This document shows positions 41,965 to 50,778 of a DNA stretch of 64,000 nucleotides, piece after piece (positions within the stretch are counted from its first letter, which is position 1; every line of letters starts with the position of its first letter). The stretch covers positions 1 through 64,000 of the forward strand of contig NZ_QSDR01000003.1 of the NCBI RefSeq assembly GCF_003464085.1. The letters run 5' to 3'. The translations under genes and the position numbers were made by a program. The notes under the pieces were generated by a model. It worked only from the letters and a program-made list of their open reading frames with translations. It made no database searches and was not told the DNA's origin. This DNA is from Clostridium sp. AM58-1XD (lineage in GTDB: Bacteria; Bacillota; Clostridia; Lachnospirales; Lachnospiraceae).

Positions 41965-42157
41965 GTCTTTTAAATGTCTGATCTGTTTGATTTTAATCTC
42001 CTCCTTTATAGTTTCATAAATTGTTTCGTGGTATTTATGGCGCGTATAATACGGTGGCCGATCTGCTCATCTCTGTTGTCTTCTTTCTATGTCTCCATAA
42101 TAGCTGTTGTTTTCAAATGTGTGTATTTAGATACATCCATCTGCTCAATTGTTTTAA

Positions 42158-42400
42158 ATGAAAGACAATATTCCCTTTCAGTTTTTTGCCATCATATCGA
42201 TTATAACGGCAGGTCTGTTCGCTTACGGACTGATTCCTGAAATTGGACCGTTGAAAAAGGCCACAAAAAGTGCGGAAAGCGCCGCTTCTGTAGAAGCAGC
42301 TAATGAGGACACTTTGGCTACTCTGGGAGGGTCGGATATATTATTTAATTTTACGCCTTTTAAATACTTCTGCGGTGGAGTCCTGGCGGTTTTAAAATAA
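42158..42400 (+). CDS. Small hypothetical membrane protein or gene remnant
   Basis: 80 codons: one hydrophobic segment (FFAIISIITAGLFAYGLIP) followed by an Ala/Glu-rich part and a short hydrophobic end. I do not recognise it. There is no good ribosome site. It lies next to the RidA relic in a region that seems to have lost genes, so it may be the start of a deleted transporter gene. Confidence 0.3.
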   Translation: MKDNIPFQFFAIISIITAGLFAYGLIPEIGPLKKATKSAESAASVEAANEDTLATLGGSDILFNFTPFKYFCGGVLAVLK

Positions 42401-42405
42401 TATAT

Positions 42406-42433
42406 TTGCAATTCCTCTTTCCGTTGTTATAAT
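42406..42433 (+). promoter_or_regulatory. Promoter of the GntR gene
   Basis: TTGCAA (42406-42411), a 16-bp spacer and TATAAT (42428-42433), 60 bases before the start codon. Confidence 0.72.
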
Positions 42434-42492
42434 TATGGTGTAGGATGAATAATACTGCGGCTTCTTTATGCTGATAAAAAGGGGAATGGTAA

Positions 42493-43203
42493 ATGGGAAT
42501 GGAGACTGAGGACTGGAAGGAGCTTGCTAAAAACAAGCAGAAGGAAAATCCGTTTCTGCCTGCTCATACGGTTATACACGATATTTTATGGGAAAAGATC
42601 ATTAACTGCGATCTGGAGCCGGGAGCTCTTTTAAAAGAAGTGGATTTATCTGAAAGGTTTGGCGTCAGCCGGACCACGATCCGTAATGCTTTAGATGTGC
42701 TTCACCAGGAAAACTTGGCAGAGCGTAAGGGGCGGAATCTGCGGGTTACGGTTATTACAAGAGCGCAATATACACAGCTCCACGAATTCCGGCGTTATGT
42801 AGATCCCATTGCCGCGTCCTTTAGCGCTGCCCGGAGGACGAAAGACGACTTGGAGAGGCTGCATGAATACCTTTTAGAAGGCGATACGGAAGACCCGCAG
42901 GCTTTTATGGACGCAGACCACAAATTTCATCATATGATATATCAGGCATCTAAAAATCAGTATCTCCTTAAAGCATATATGCAGATCGTCAACGACAGGA
43001 ACCGTATCAATCACTTTTCGGTATCCAGCCTTTCCAGCAACAGCTTATGGGAGTTCAGCGCCAGCAAACGGAAACGTATGCGGGAAGAACATCAGCAGAT
43101 TTTTACGGCGATTGAGCAGGCCGATGAGCGGTTGGCAGGGAGTTTGGCTAAAAGGCATGTAGGGCTGCTGATATTCGATTTTGATTCATATGAAAAGAAA
43201 TGA
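42493..43203 (+). CDS. GntR family regulator (FCD type)
   Basis: 236 residues. Winged helix-turn-helix (LLKEVDLSERFGVSRTTIRNAL near residues 45-65) and a C-terminal FCD ligand domain with metal-binding His residues (DADHKFHHMIY near 135). AAAAAGGGG precedes ATG. Monocistronic, with terminator. Target not evident; FCD regulators often respond to organic acids. Confidence 0.9.
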   Translation: MGMETEDWKELAKNKQKENPFLPAHTVIHDILWEKIINCDLEPGALLKEVDLSERFGVSRTTIRNALDVLHQENLAERKGRNLRVTVITRAQYTQLHEFRRYVDPIAASFSAARRTKDDLERLHEYLLEGDTEDPQAFMDADHKFHHMIYQASKNQYLLKAYMQIVNDRNRINHFSVSSLSSNSLWEFSASKRKRMREEHQQIFTAIEQADERLAGSLAKRHVGLLIFDFDSYEKK

Positions 43204-43251
43204 CAAAGAAATGAAGAGTATATTTAATCAGGAGGTATCCTGTTGTTTAAA

Positions 43252-43312
43252 GGAGTGCCGTCCCTGACATGAAATCGTATTGATTTCAATGTCAGGGACG
43301 GCGCTCTTTTTT
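43252..43312. terminator. Terminator between convergent GntR and AraC genes
   Basis: Long stem: GCCGTCCCTGACAT (43257-43270) pairs with ATGTCAGGGACGGC (43289-43302), followed by GCTCTTTTTTAG. Confidence 0.9.
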
Positions 43313-43320
43313 AGACTATT

Positions 43321-44223
43321 TTACGTTTCGGCGGGACGGCGCTGCTTCCGGTAATCTTTAGGGGTGCAGTCCAGGAATTTTTTGAATACGGAGCTGAAGT
43401 AATTGCTGGAGGAAAAACCGAGGGAATAAGCCAAATCGGTAATGCTTACGTCTGTTTCGGCCAGCTCTCTTTTGGCGTACTCCAGCTTTTGAAGCGTAAT
43501 GTATTCTGCAGGCGTGATACCGACTTCCTGCTTGAATTTGACTTTAAACCGTGAGAGAGAGTATCCGGAGACAGCGGCCAGATCTTCCAGCTGGAGGGGT
43601 TCGCTGATATTCTTATTTAGGTACGAGATGGCTTGATAAATTCTGTTGTCAATTGTCAGGATGTCATTATTCTGAATCGGTGTTAGAAACTGTAGGCTGA
43701 ACAGAAAACAGGTCAAAAATTGGGTTCCGATCTGAATGGAGCCGGGAGTCATATCGGAGAAAAAGTTAAAAGCCGAGCGGAGATACTGGATATGAGTCAT
43801 TCCCAGCTTGAAATGACGGTATTTCAGGCTAAGCAGAATCTGACAGAGAGACCGGCTGTATTCTTCATTAAGCCCAAGCATGTGATTCGGATCTTTTGTA
43901 ATGATCTGAAAAGCGTAGAATTCACATGGAAGCTGAGGCTGGCTGCCATTTCCATGAAGTTCAAAAGGAAATGTCAAAAAGGCCTCATTTCCCGTGTATG
44001 TAAAGTGCTTCAGCTGGCCGCCGTCTTCCACCTGGGAATATCGCTGTCCTTTAATCATACAGTGGATCTCAATGATGTCGGAGTGATAATGCAACGGGGA
44101 AGGAGAAGGGGAAGCGGTGAAATTCCAGTAGGTGAAGTTCCCCAGGGCAGGGACGTGATGCTTGTCTTTCGTTATGGTTTTATTCTGTTTGGTCCAGGAA
44201 AAATGGTCAAATATTTCGTTCAT
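43321..44223 (-). CDS. AraC family regulator
   Basis: 300 residues from ATG 44223 (MNEIFDHFSWTKQNKT). N-terminal cupin-like sensor (LHYHSDIIEIHCMIKG) and C-terminal double helix-turn-helix (LEDLAAVSGYSLSRFKVKFKQ; ITDLAYSLGFSSSNYFSSVFKK). The frame is open for 51 further codons, but these are atypical; GTG 44235 is an alternative. Divergent from the IclR operon, so it may share control of it. Confidence 0.87.
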   Translation of the reverse strand: MNEIFDHFSWTKQNKTITKDKHHVPALGNFTYWNFTASPSPSPLHYHSDIIEIHCMIKGQRYSQVEDGGQLKHFTYTGNEAFLTFPFELHGNGSQPQLPCEFYAFQIITKDPNHMLGLNEEYSRSLCQILLSLKYRHFKLGMTHIQYLRSAFNFFSDMTPGSIQIGTQFLTCFLFSLQFLTPIQNNDILTIDNRIYQAISYLNKNISEPLQLEDLAAVSGYSLSRFKVKFKQEVGITPAEYITLQKLEYAKRELAETDVSITDLAYSLGFSSSNYFSSVFKKFLDCTPKDYRKQRRPAET

Positions 44224-44351
44224 AGGTATGCTCACTTTCCGATGCGTTCTGAACTCAGTCCTTTTAATGTCATTATTCCATATATTTTTGGATATTACAA
44301 GTAAAAAGTATAAAATCGTACTGTAAATGATTTTGAAAGCAAAGCAGAGAT

Positions 44352-44366
44352 AAGTATAGTATACTT
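44352..44366. promoter_or_regulatory. Perfect palindrome in the AraC-IclR intergenic region
   Basis: AAGTATAGTATACTT, a perfect 15-bp palindrome about 30 bases upstream of the -10 box of iclR. Candidate operator for the IclR or AraC protein. Confidence 0.55.
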
Positions 44367-44390
44367 TGTTTATCAAAAAGAGAGAATGAT

Positions 44391-44407
44391 GTTCTATAAT
44401 AGAGAAC
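44391..44407. promoter_or_regulatory. Palindrome over the iclR -10 box
   Basis: GTTCTATAATAGAGAAC is an imperfect palindrome (GTTCT/AGAAC ends) that contains a perfect TATAAT at 44395-44400. No good -35 is present, which fits a regulated promoter and autoregulation by the adjacent IclR protein. Confidence 0.5.
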
Positions 44408-44426
44408 AGGAAAATGGAATATATCT

Positions 44427-45203
44427 ATGAATCAGAAAGATTTGGAGAAAAAATCACAGGGAACAAAGGTCAGCAGCCTGGAAAAAGCGATTAAGGTATT
44501 AAACTGCTTTACAGTAAAACCGAAACTTGGAGTGACGGAAATCAGCCAGATGCTCGGCCTGTATAAAAGTAATGTACATAATATTCTTTCTACCTATGAG
44601 ACAATGGGATATCTGGAACAGGACGAAGAGACAGGGAAATATAAACTGGGATTGGGTATTTTTACTTTGAGCAGAGCCTTGGGAGACAGTTTCTCTATTA
44701 CGAAAGTTGCTGTTCCCTATATGCAGGAAATGGCAAACTATACGAGAGAAAAGGTTTATCTGGGAATCCCCCATGGGGATGAAGTCGTCTATTTGGAGGC
44801 CATGTACCCGGCAGGAGAAATGAGCATGATGCGTTCTCTGCTTGGAGAAAGGGCGAAGATGTATTGTACCGGAATCGGCAAAGCCATGATGGCATTTCTT
44901 CCCGAACCGGAACAGGATACATATTGTAAAGGGCCATTTGAGGCATATACACAACAGACCATTACATCAGAAGAACAATTAAAAGCAGAACTGGAAAAAA
45001 TCAGGTATCAGGGTTACGCTGTTGACCAGATGGAACATGAATACGGTATTAAGTGTATTGGAGTTCCCGTATTTAATAAGGATGGAAGCGTTTGCGCCGC
45101 GATCAGTATCAGCGGTCCGTCCCTCCGTTTCACAGACGAGCGGATCGAGGAATTATATCAGCTGTTAACAGAGAATATCAGGATTATAGAAACGAGGATT
45201 TGA
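44427..45203 (+). CDS. IclR family regulator
   Basis: 258 residues. N-terminal winged helix (SLEKAIKVLNCF, VTEISQMLGLYKSNVHNIL) and C-terminal IclR effector domain (GIGKAMMAFLPE; GIKCIGVPVFNKDGSVCAAISISGP). It is the first gene of the sialidase/TTT operon; the next gene starts 12 bases after its stop. Confidence 0.92.
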   Translation: MNQKDLEKKSQGTKVSSLEKAIKVLNCFTVKPKLGVTEISQMLGLYKSNVHNILSTYETMGYLEQDEETGKYKLGLGIFTLSRALGDSFSITKVAVPYMQEMANYTREKVYLGIPHGDEVVYLEAMYPAGEMSMMRSLLGERAKMYCTGIGKAMMAFLPEPEQDTYCKGPFEAYTQQTITSEEQLKAELEKIRYQGYAVDQMEHEYGIKCIGVPVFNKDGSVCAAISISGPSLRFTDERIEELYQLLTENIRIIETRI

Positions 45204-45214
45204 GAGGTAAGCGT

Positions 45215-46254
45215 ATGGGAGAATATCTGACAGAAGGAAAAAAAGAGCTTCTTTTTGCGGAGGATGGCAGAGCATTTACAATCTGCCACGCTTCTAACAT
45301 CTGTGCATTGCCTGACGGCGGCTGATGGCTGTATGGTTTGCAGGGAGTAAAGAAGGAAGCGATGACGTGGCCATATGGGGCGTAAGAAAGGAAAATGACC
45401 ATTGGACAAGGCCGGAGAAACTGGCTCATGACATAGAGGAACCTCACTGGAATCCTGTATTATATCAGGATCCGGATGGAGAATTGCTTCTGTTCTATAA
45501 GACAGGGCGGGAAATCAGCAGATGGTTTACGAAGATCAGGCGGTCTGAAGACGGAGGGAAAACGTTCGGTCAGGCAGAGGAGCTGGTAAAAGGAGACCGG
45601 GGTGGCAGAGGCCCGGTAAGGTGTAAGATCATTTTACTTTCAGACGGGAGCATGCTCGCAGGTACATCTAAGGAATCAGGTATCTGGACAGCGTATGCGG
45701 ATCGGTCGGAGGACAAAGGGAAAACCTGGACTTTAAGCAATCCAGTTATGATAGATGTGGAATATCATGGAGAACACACGGCAAGGGACAGCGGAATTGA
45801 AGTGTCGGAACAGTCATTCTTCGGAAGAGGCGTGATTCAGCCGACACTCTGGGAGTCGGAAGCAGGACAGGTGCACATGTTGCTGCGAAGCAGTGAAGGA
45901 AACATATACCGTGCGGATTCCATGGATTACGGCAGAACTTGGGGAAAAGCTTATGATACAGGACTTCCAAATAACAACAGCGGAATTGATGTGGTAAAGT
46001 GCCCGGACGGACTGCTGGTTCTCTGTATGAATCCAGTAGGAGAAAACTGGGGACCACGGACACCGCTCGTGCTGATGACATCGGCAGACAATGGGAATAC
46101 ATGGAAACAGGAGGCGGTTCTGGAGGATGGGGAAGGAGAATATTCTTATCCGTCCATTGCTGCAAAAGAAGAGCAGATTTATGTGACTTATACTTATGAC
46201 AGAAAATCAATTGCATTTTGGCAGTTCAATCGAAAGGAGATACAAGGAGCATGA
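45215..46254 (+). CDS. Sialidase-like BNR-repeat protein (single-base frameshift)
   Basis: About 346 residues when restored. Six-bladed propeller family with Asp-box repeats: SEDGGKTFG, SEDKGKTWT, SMDYGRTWG and SADNGNTWK. The first frame ends at 45325; one base (likely C) is missing near 45321-45322, giving CALPDGGLMAVWFAGSKEG when restored. GAGAGGT precedes ATG 45215. There is no signal peptide, so the protein is cytoplasmic, unlike secreted sialidases. It may act on an imported glycoside; true sialidase activity is not established. Confidence 0.82.
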
Positions 46255-47168
46255 TGGAAAATCATTTCCCGGGAGGGGTCTGGCCGGTTATGCTGACCCC
46301 GTTTACAGAGGATAATCAGGTGGATTATCCGGCACTGGAAAGGCTGGTAGAGTGGTATATAGAGAATGGAGTTTCCGGACTTTTTGCCGTATGCCAGTCC
46401 AGTGAGATGTTTTTCCTCTCGTTAGAAGAGAGGGTGAAAATTGCAGGATTTGTGAAAGAGAAGGCAAAGGGTAGAGTACCTGTAATTGCATCAGGCCATA
46501 TTTCAGATTCCATGGAGGATCAGGTGGAAGAGCTGAAGGCTGTAGCCGCCACAGGAGTGGACGCGGTGATTCTGATCACAAACCGCCTGGCAAAACAGGA
46601 GGAAAGTGATGAAGTATGGATTTCCAATCTGAAGGAACTGCTCGGACAGCTTCCGGAGGACGTTAAGCTGGGATTTTATGAGTGCCCCTATCCTTATAAA
46701 CGGGTGATGAGCAGAAAGACCGTACAGTGGTGTGCTGAAACAAACCGCTTTTATTTCTTAAAGGATACCAGTTGTGATATTCATAATATTGCTGAAAAAC
46801 TTGAAATCTGCAAGGGAACGAACCTGAAGCTTTATAATGCGAATACGGCTACTCTTTTAGAATCATTGAGGCTGGGAGCAGCAGGTTACAGCGGTGTAAT
46901 GGCGAATATGCAGTGCAGGCTGTACGACAAACTGACGGCGGAATTTCAGAAAGAAGAAATGGAAGACCTGTCCGATATGCTGACCTTATGCGCTTTAATC
47001 GAATATCAGTGTTATCCGGTCAACGCGAAGTACTATCTGCAGAATCAGGGCGTTACTATGACGACCGTAACAAGAACAAAGAGCAATCAGCTTCTGACGG
47101 AAACGTTTCAGAAGGAAATGAACGTATTAAATAAAATTACTGGAAAACTGGAAAAAAAATATTTGTAA
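46251..47168 (+). CDS. Dihydrodipicolinate synthase/N-acetylneuraminate lyase family aldolase
   Basis: 305-residue class I aldolase. Schiff-base Lys in FLKDTSCD near 172 and Tyr in GFYECPYPYKR near 144. The N-terminus is GGVWPVMLTPFTEDNQVDYPAL. Start ATG 46251 or 46254, overlapping the sialidase stop. Position beside a sialidase-like gene suggests pyruvate release from a sialic-acid-like or other 2-oxo-3-deoxy acid rather than lysine synthesis. Confidence 0.87.
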   Translation: MMENHFPGGVWPVMLTPFTEDNQVDYPALERLVEWYIENGVSGLFAVCQSSEMFFLSLEERVKIAGFVKEKAKGRVPVIASGHISDSMEDQVEELKAVAATGVDAVILITNRLAKQEESDEVWISNLKELLGQLPEDVKLGFYECPYPYKRVMSRKTVQWCAETNRFYFLKDTSCDIHNIAEKLEICKGTNLKLYNANTATLLESLRLGAAGYSGVMANMQCRLYDKLTAEFQKEEMEDLSDMLTLCALIEYQCYPVNAKYYLQNQGVTMTTVTRTKSNQLLTETFQKEMNVLNKITGKLEKKYL

Positions 47169-47184
47169 AATATGGAGGGAAATC

Positions 47185-48159
47185 ATGATTAAGAGAATCG
47201 TTTCAACCGTAGTATGTGCAGCAATGGCAATGACAGTACTGGCAGGATGTGGAGCCGGCGGCAGCGGAAAGTATCCAAGTAAAGATGTTGAGGTAATTGT
47301 ACCAAAAGCAGCAGGAGGCGGAACCGATACGTCCACACGAGGACTGCTGACTTATATGGAAAAGAACATGGACGGGGCGAAGTTCAATGTAACAAATAAC
47401 TCCGACGGCGGCGGTATTACGGGAATGGTAACAACAGCCGAGGCAAAAGCGGATGGTTATACTCTGGGAACCGTTACCGTAGAGCTGGATATGTTCTGCT
47501 TCCAGGGTAAGACAGACCTTACATATGAAAAATACGATGCCATCGCAATGCCGATCGCGGCGCCTGCTGCTTTAATCGTACAGGCGGATGCACCATATAA
47601 TACCATTGATGAATTTGTATCCTACTGCAAAGAGAACCCGGAAACGGTACAGGTTGGAAATTCCGGCAGCGGCGCAATATGGGACATCGCTACCTATTTA
47701 TTTGAACAGGATTATGATGTAGCCGTAACCCATATCCCGTATCCGAACGGAACGGCAGATATTGCAGCAGCGTTAACAGGCGGTCATATCGATGCTACGC
47801 TGGCAGATCCGTCCAGCTTTATGACTCAGATCGATGCAGGAACCTTAAAGTGTCTTGGCGTAATGGCTGCAGAACGAACAAGCCTTCTCCCTGATGTGCC
47901 TACATTTACAGAAGAGGGACACGATCTGGTAGTACGTGCATGGGCAGCTCTTGTAGCTCCAAAAGGCATGAATGAAGAAGACTTACAGACACTGCGTACG
48001 GCGGCAAAGGCTGCTCTGGAATCAGATGAGTGCAAGGAGTATTTCAAATCCCAGGGTATTGATCCTGTATGCTACATCGGCGAAGAGGCAGATAAGATCA
48101 TGGCCGATGACTATGAGATGTACAAAGAAGTATTTGAAACCATTGATTTTGAAGAATAG
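47185..48159 (+). CDS. TTT family solute-binding lipoprotein (TctC), system 3
   Basis: 324 residues. Lipobox VLAGC (Cys22), binding domain beginning VIVPKAAGGGTDTSTRG. ATGGAGGG precedes the ATG. Here almost no linker follows the Cys, unlike the other two systems. Confidence 0.92.
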   Translation: MIKRIVSTVVCAAMAMTVLAGCGAGGSGKYPSKDVEVIVPKAAGGGTDTSTRGLLTYMEKNMDGAKFNVTNNSDGGGITGMVTTAEAKADGYTLGTVTVELDMFCFQGKTDLTYEKYDAIAMPIAAPAALIVQADAPYNTIDEFVSYCKENPETVQVGNSGSGAIWDIATYLFEQDYDVAVTHIPYPNGTADIAAALTGGHIDATLADPSSFMTQIDAGTLKCLGVMAAERTSLLPDVPTFTEEGHDLVVRAWAALVAPKGMNEEDLQTLRTAAKAALESDECKEYFKSQGIDPVCYIGEEADKIMADDYEMYKEVFETIDFEE

Positions 48160-48161
48160 TA

Positions 48162-48188
48162 TTCTTGACCGGCTTCTTCGGTCAAGAA
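48162..48188 (+). other. Intercistronic hairpin after tctC
   Basis: Perfect 9-bp stem TTCTTGACC (48162-48170) with GGTCAAGAA (48180-48188) right after the binding-protein stop, without a T run. Such hairpins often stabilise binding-protein mRNA and reduce expression of the membrane subunits downstream. Confidence 0.65.
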
Positions 48189-48296
48189 GAGACGCTGTCA
48201 GAACTGTTATTAATATTCAGACGTGTCATTGATTAGAGGCAGGAAAGGGGCTGATGGAGATGTCGGTCGGCCCCGGCTGCAGGAAGAGGTATGTAC

Positions 48297-48767
48297 ATGA
48301 CAAATATGAAGAAGTGCAATTACGTAATTTCCGTTGTAGCTGCACTGCTGGGAGGCGGTATTTTACTGGCGGCCGCCAAACTTGGCATTGGGTTTAAAGC
48401 AAAAGGCGGAATCAGGGCCGGTACCTGGCCGGCGATTATGGGAGGTATTTTACTGGCAGCAGCCGTATGCCTGCTCTGCATGACAGTATTTAACAGAAAG
48501 AAATATGAAGAGATGGAAGTTGCGCTGGCTCTTCCGGCTAATATGAGAGTTTACATTCTTATGGGGATTTTCGCAGTCTATTGTATTATTGCTGAGACTG
48601 CTGGAATGTACCTTTCGGCAGCTGTATTGATCCCCACGGTTATGACCGTTGTGGGAGAGCGCAATGGTAAAAAAATGGCGGCAGTGACGGCAGGAACCTT
48701 GCTTGGAATTTTTGTTATATTTGGTCTGATTCTGGGGACAAGACTTCCGGAGCCGATATGGATATAG
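48297..48767 (+). CDS. TTT family small membrane subunit (TctB), system 3
   Basis: 156 residues, about four membrane segments, with the GTWPAIMGGILLAAAVCLL segment. ATG 48297 is favoured because AGGAAGAGG ends seven bases upstream; ATG 48291 would leave only one base. A 137-bp gap with the hairpin separates it from tctC. Confidence 0.86.
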   Translation: MTNMKKCNYVISVVAALLGGGILLAAAKLGIGFKAKGGIRAGTWPAIMGGILLAAAVCLLCMTVFNRKKYEEMEVALALPANMRVYILMGIFAVYCIIAETAGMYLSAAVLIPTVMTVVGERNGKKMAAVTAGTLLGIFVIFGLILGTRLPEPIWI

Positions 48768-48782
48768 GCAGGAGGAACGTAT

Positions 48783-50297
48783 ATGTTAAGTAATATTTTG
48801 GCAGCTCTCAGCAGCGCATTTACCCCTATGGCGATTCTCCTGCTTCTGGCAGGAACGGGGGCCGGAATTCTGATCGGCGCAATGCCGGGATTATCTGTGA
48901 ACATGGGAATCGCACTTTTGTATCCGCTTACGTTTTCCTTTGACGGAGTTACGGGAATCATCATGCTCCTGGGCGTATACTGCGGAGCAATATATGGGGG
49001 AAGTATTTCAGCGATTCTTTTAAATACACCGGGTACACCGGCTTCAGCGGCAACGACGCTGGACGGCTATCCCATGGCGAATAAGATGGGCCAGCCCGGC
49101 CGGGCGTTGGGACTTTCCACAATGGCCAGTACATTCGGAGGCGTGTTCAGCGCAATCTGCCTGATGATATTTGCGCCTCAGCTGGCGAAAGTGGCTCTGA
49201 CGTTTTCGAAAGCGGAATATTTTGCACTGGCATTGTTCGGGATCAGTATTATAACAAGCGTTTCTTCCGGTTCCATATTAAAGGGACTGATGGGCGGTGT
49301 AATCGGACTGTTTATCGCTACGATCGGCATTGACGCGATGACCGGAAAAATGCGCTTTACTTTCGGCTCTACCTATCTGCTGGGGGGAATCTCCTTTATT
49401 CCGATTCTGATCGGCCTTTTCGCCTTTTCTCAGGTGCTCTCTACAGTGGAAAGCTGTTATGGGGAGCAGTACGAAAAGAAAAATGTAAAGATTACGAAAG
49501 TACTGCCAACTCTCAGCGATATAAAACGAGTTGCGGTAACGCTCCTCCGCTCGTCATTGATTGGTACGTTTATCGGCTGTATTCCTGGTACAGGCGGTGA
49601 TATTTCTTCCTTCATCTGCTATGACCAGGCGAAGAAATGGTCAAAACATAAGGATAACTTCGGAAACGGCGAACCGGAAGGAATCGTGGCATGCGAATCA
49701 GGAAATAACGCCGTATCCGGCGGTGCAATGATCCCCATGCTGACGCTGGGAATTCCGGGAGACGGAGCAACTGCTATTTTGCTGGGCGCTTTGATGGTTC
49801 AGGGAATTGCGCCGGGACCGCTTCTGTTTACGAATCAGCCGGTACAGGTGTATACGATCTTTATCGGACTTCTGGCAGCGAATCTTGTAATGGGGCTGTT
49901 TGGTTTTTCACTGATCCGGGTGTTCTCCAAAGTGATCAATGTTCCTAAGGAAATCCTGATTCCTGTTATTTTTATCATGACTTTTGTAGGAACATATTCA
50001 TACAATCACTCGATGATGGATGTATACGTGATGGTGTTCTTTGGATTTCTCGGATATTTTCTCAATAAGACCCAGTTTTCCATGTCGGCCATTATATTGG
50101 GAATTATCCTTGGAGGAACAGCAGAGCAGAATTTCAGCGGTTCCCTCATCATGAGCGGCGGAAGCTTCTCGATATTCTTTACAAGGCCGATCTGCTGTAT
50201 TTTCATCCTGATATCTGTGTTGTCTCTGGCGTCTCCGATGTATGCGCCGGTTCTCAAAAAGATATTTGGAAAGAACAGGAGCTGTAATGATAATTGA
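48783..50297 (+). CDS. TTT family large permease subunit (TctA), system 3
   Basis: 504 residues, about 11-12 membrane segments. AMPGLSVNMGIALLYPLTF near 34, NTPGTPASAATTLDGYPMA near 80, LGIPGDGATAILLGALMVQ near 325. CAGGAGGAA precedes ATG. Closer to system 1 than to system 2 in these motifs. It overlaps yhcH by 11 bases. Confidence 0.93.
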   Translation: MLSNILAALSSAFTPMAILLLLAGTGAGILIGAMPGLSVNMGIALLYPLTFSFDGVTGIIMLLGVYCGAIYGGSISAILLNTPGTPASAATTLDGYPMANKMGQPGRALGLSTMASTFGGVFSAICLMIFAPQLAKVALTFSKAEYFALALFGISIITSVSSGSILKGLMGGVIGLFIATIGIDAMTGKMRFTFGSTYLLGGISFIPILIGLFAFSQVLSTVESCYGEQYEKKNVKITKVLPTLSDIKRVAVTLLRSSLIGTFIGCIPGTGGDISSFICYDQAKKWSKHKDNFGNGEPEGIVACESGNNAVSGGAMIPMLTLGIPGDGATAILLGALMVQGIAPGPLLFTNQPVQVYTIFIGLLAANLVMGLFGFSLIRVFSKVINVPKEILIPVIFIMTFVGTYSYNHSMMDVYVMVFFGFLGYFLNKTQFSMSAIILGIILGGTAEQNFSGSLIMSGGSFSIFFTRPICCIFILISVLSLASPMYAPVLKKIFGKNRSCNDN

Positions 50298-50736
50298 TTT
50301 TATAAGAAACAGAAGCTGGTATGAAGAAGACAGGCCGCTGCTGAAAACAGTTTTTGATTTTGCCGAGAAGATCAAGGGAAATGATCCCGGCCGATACGAG
50401 TGCGGCGATCTGTATGCCATGGTCCAGAAGGGCATTACGAAGCCGTCTGAAGAGGGGAGCCTGGAAGCTCATCACGATTATATTGACCTTCAGTACGTGG
50501 TCAGCGGACAGGAAATCATGGAATGGAAGAATACAGAAGATCTCATACAGGAAACTCCATATGATGAGAAAAAGGATATCGTGTTTTTTAAGGGCACAGG
50601 AATGCCTGCAGTCATCGAGCCGGGGATGTTCTATCTCGTATTTCCTCAGGACGGGCATAAACCGTGCGTACATATGGAACGGCCGTCAGAATATAAAAAA
50701 GTAGTTGTAAAAATCAGAACGGATCTTTGGAAATAA
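50287..50736 (+). CDS. YhcH/YjgK/YiaL family protein
   Basis: 149-residue small cupin-like protein. EAHHDYIDLQYVVSGQE near 60 and YLVFPQDGHKPC near 118 hold the conserved metal-site residues. E. coli YhcH (NanQ) is a sialic-acid anomerase; other members act on sugars. ATG 50287 lies within the end of tctA (translational coupling); the longer frame start at 50242 is inside tctA. Confidence 0.88.
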   Translation: MIIDFIRNRSWYEEDRPLLKTVFDFAEKIKGNDPGRYECGDLYAMVQKGITKPSEEGSLEAHHDYIDLQYVVSGQEIMEWKNTEDLIQETPYDEKKDIVFFKGTGMPAVIEPGMFYLVFPQDGHKPCVHMERPSEYKKVVVKIRTDLWK

Positions 50737-50778
50737 GACGGATGCCTTGCATTCAGGCAGAAGGGAGAAAAGAAAATT

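Noticed and set aside
45215..46254. Calling the BNR protein a secreted sialidase
   Set aside because: No signal peptide or sorting motif is present. Asp boxes alone show the propeller fold, not sialidase activity.
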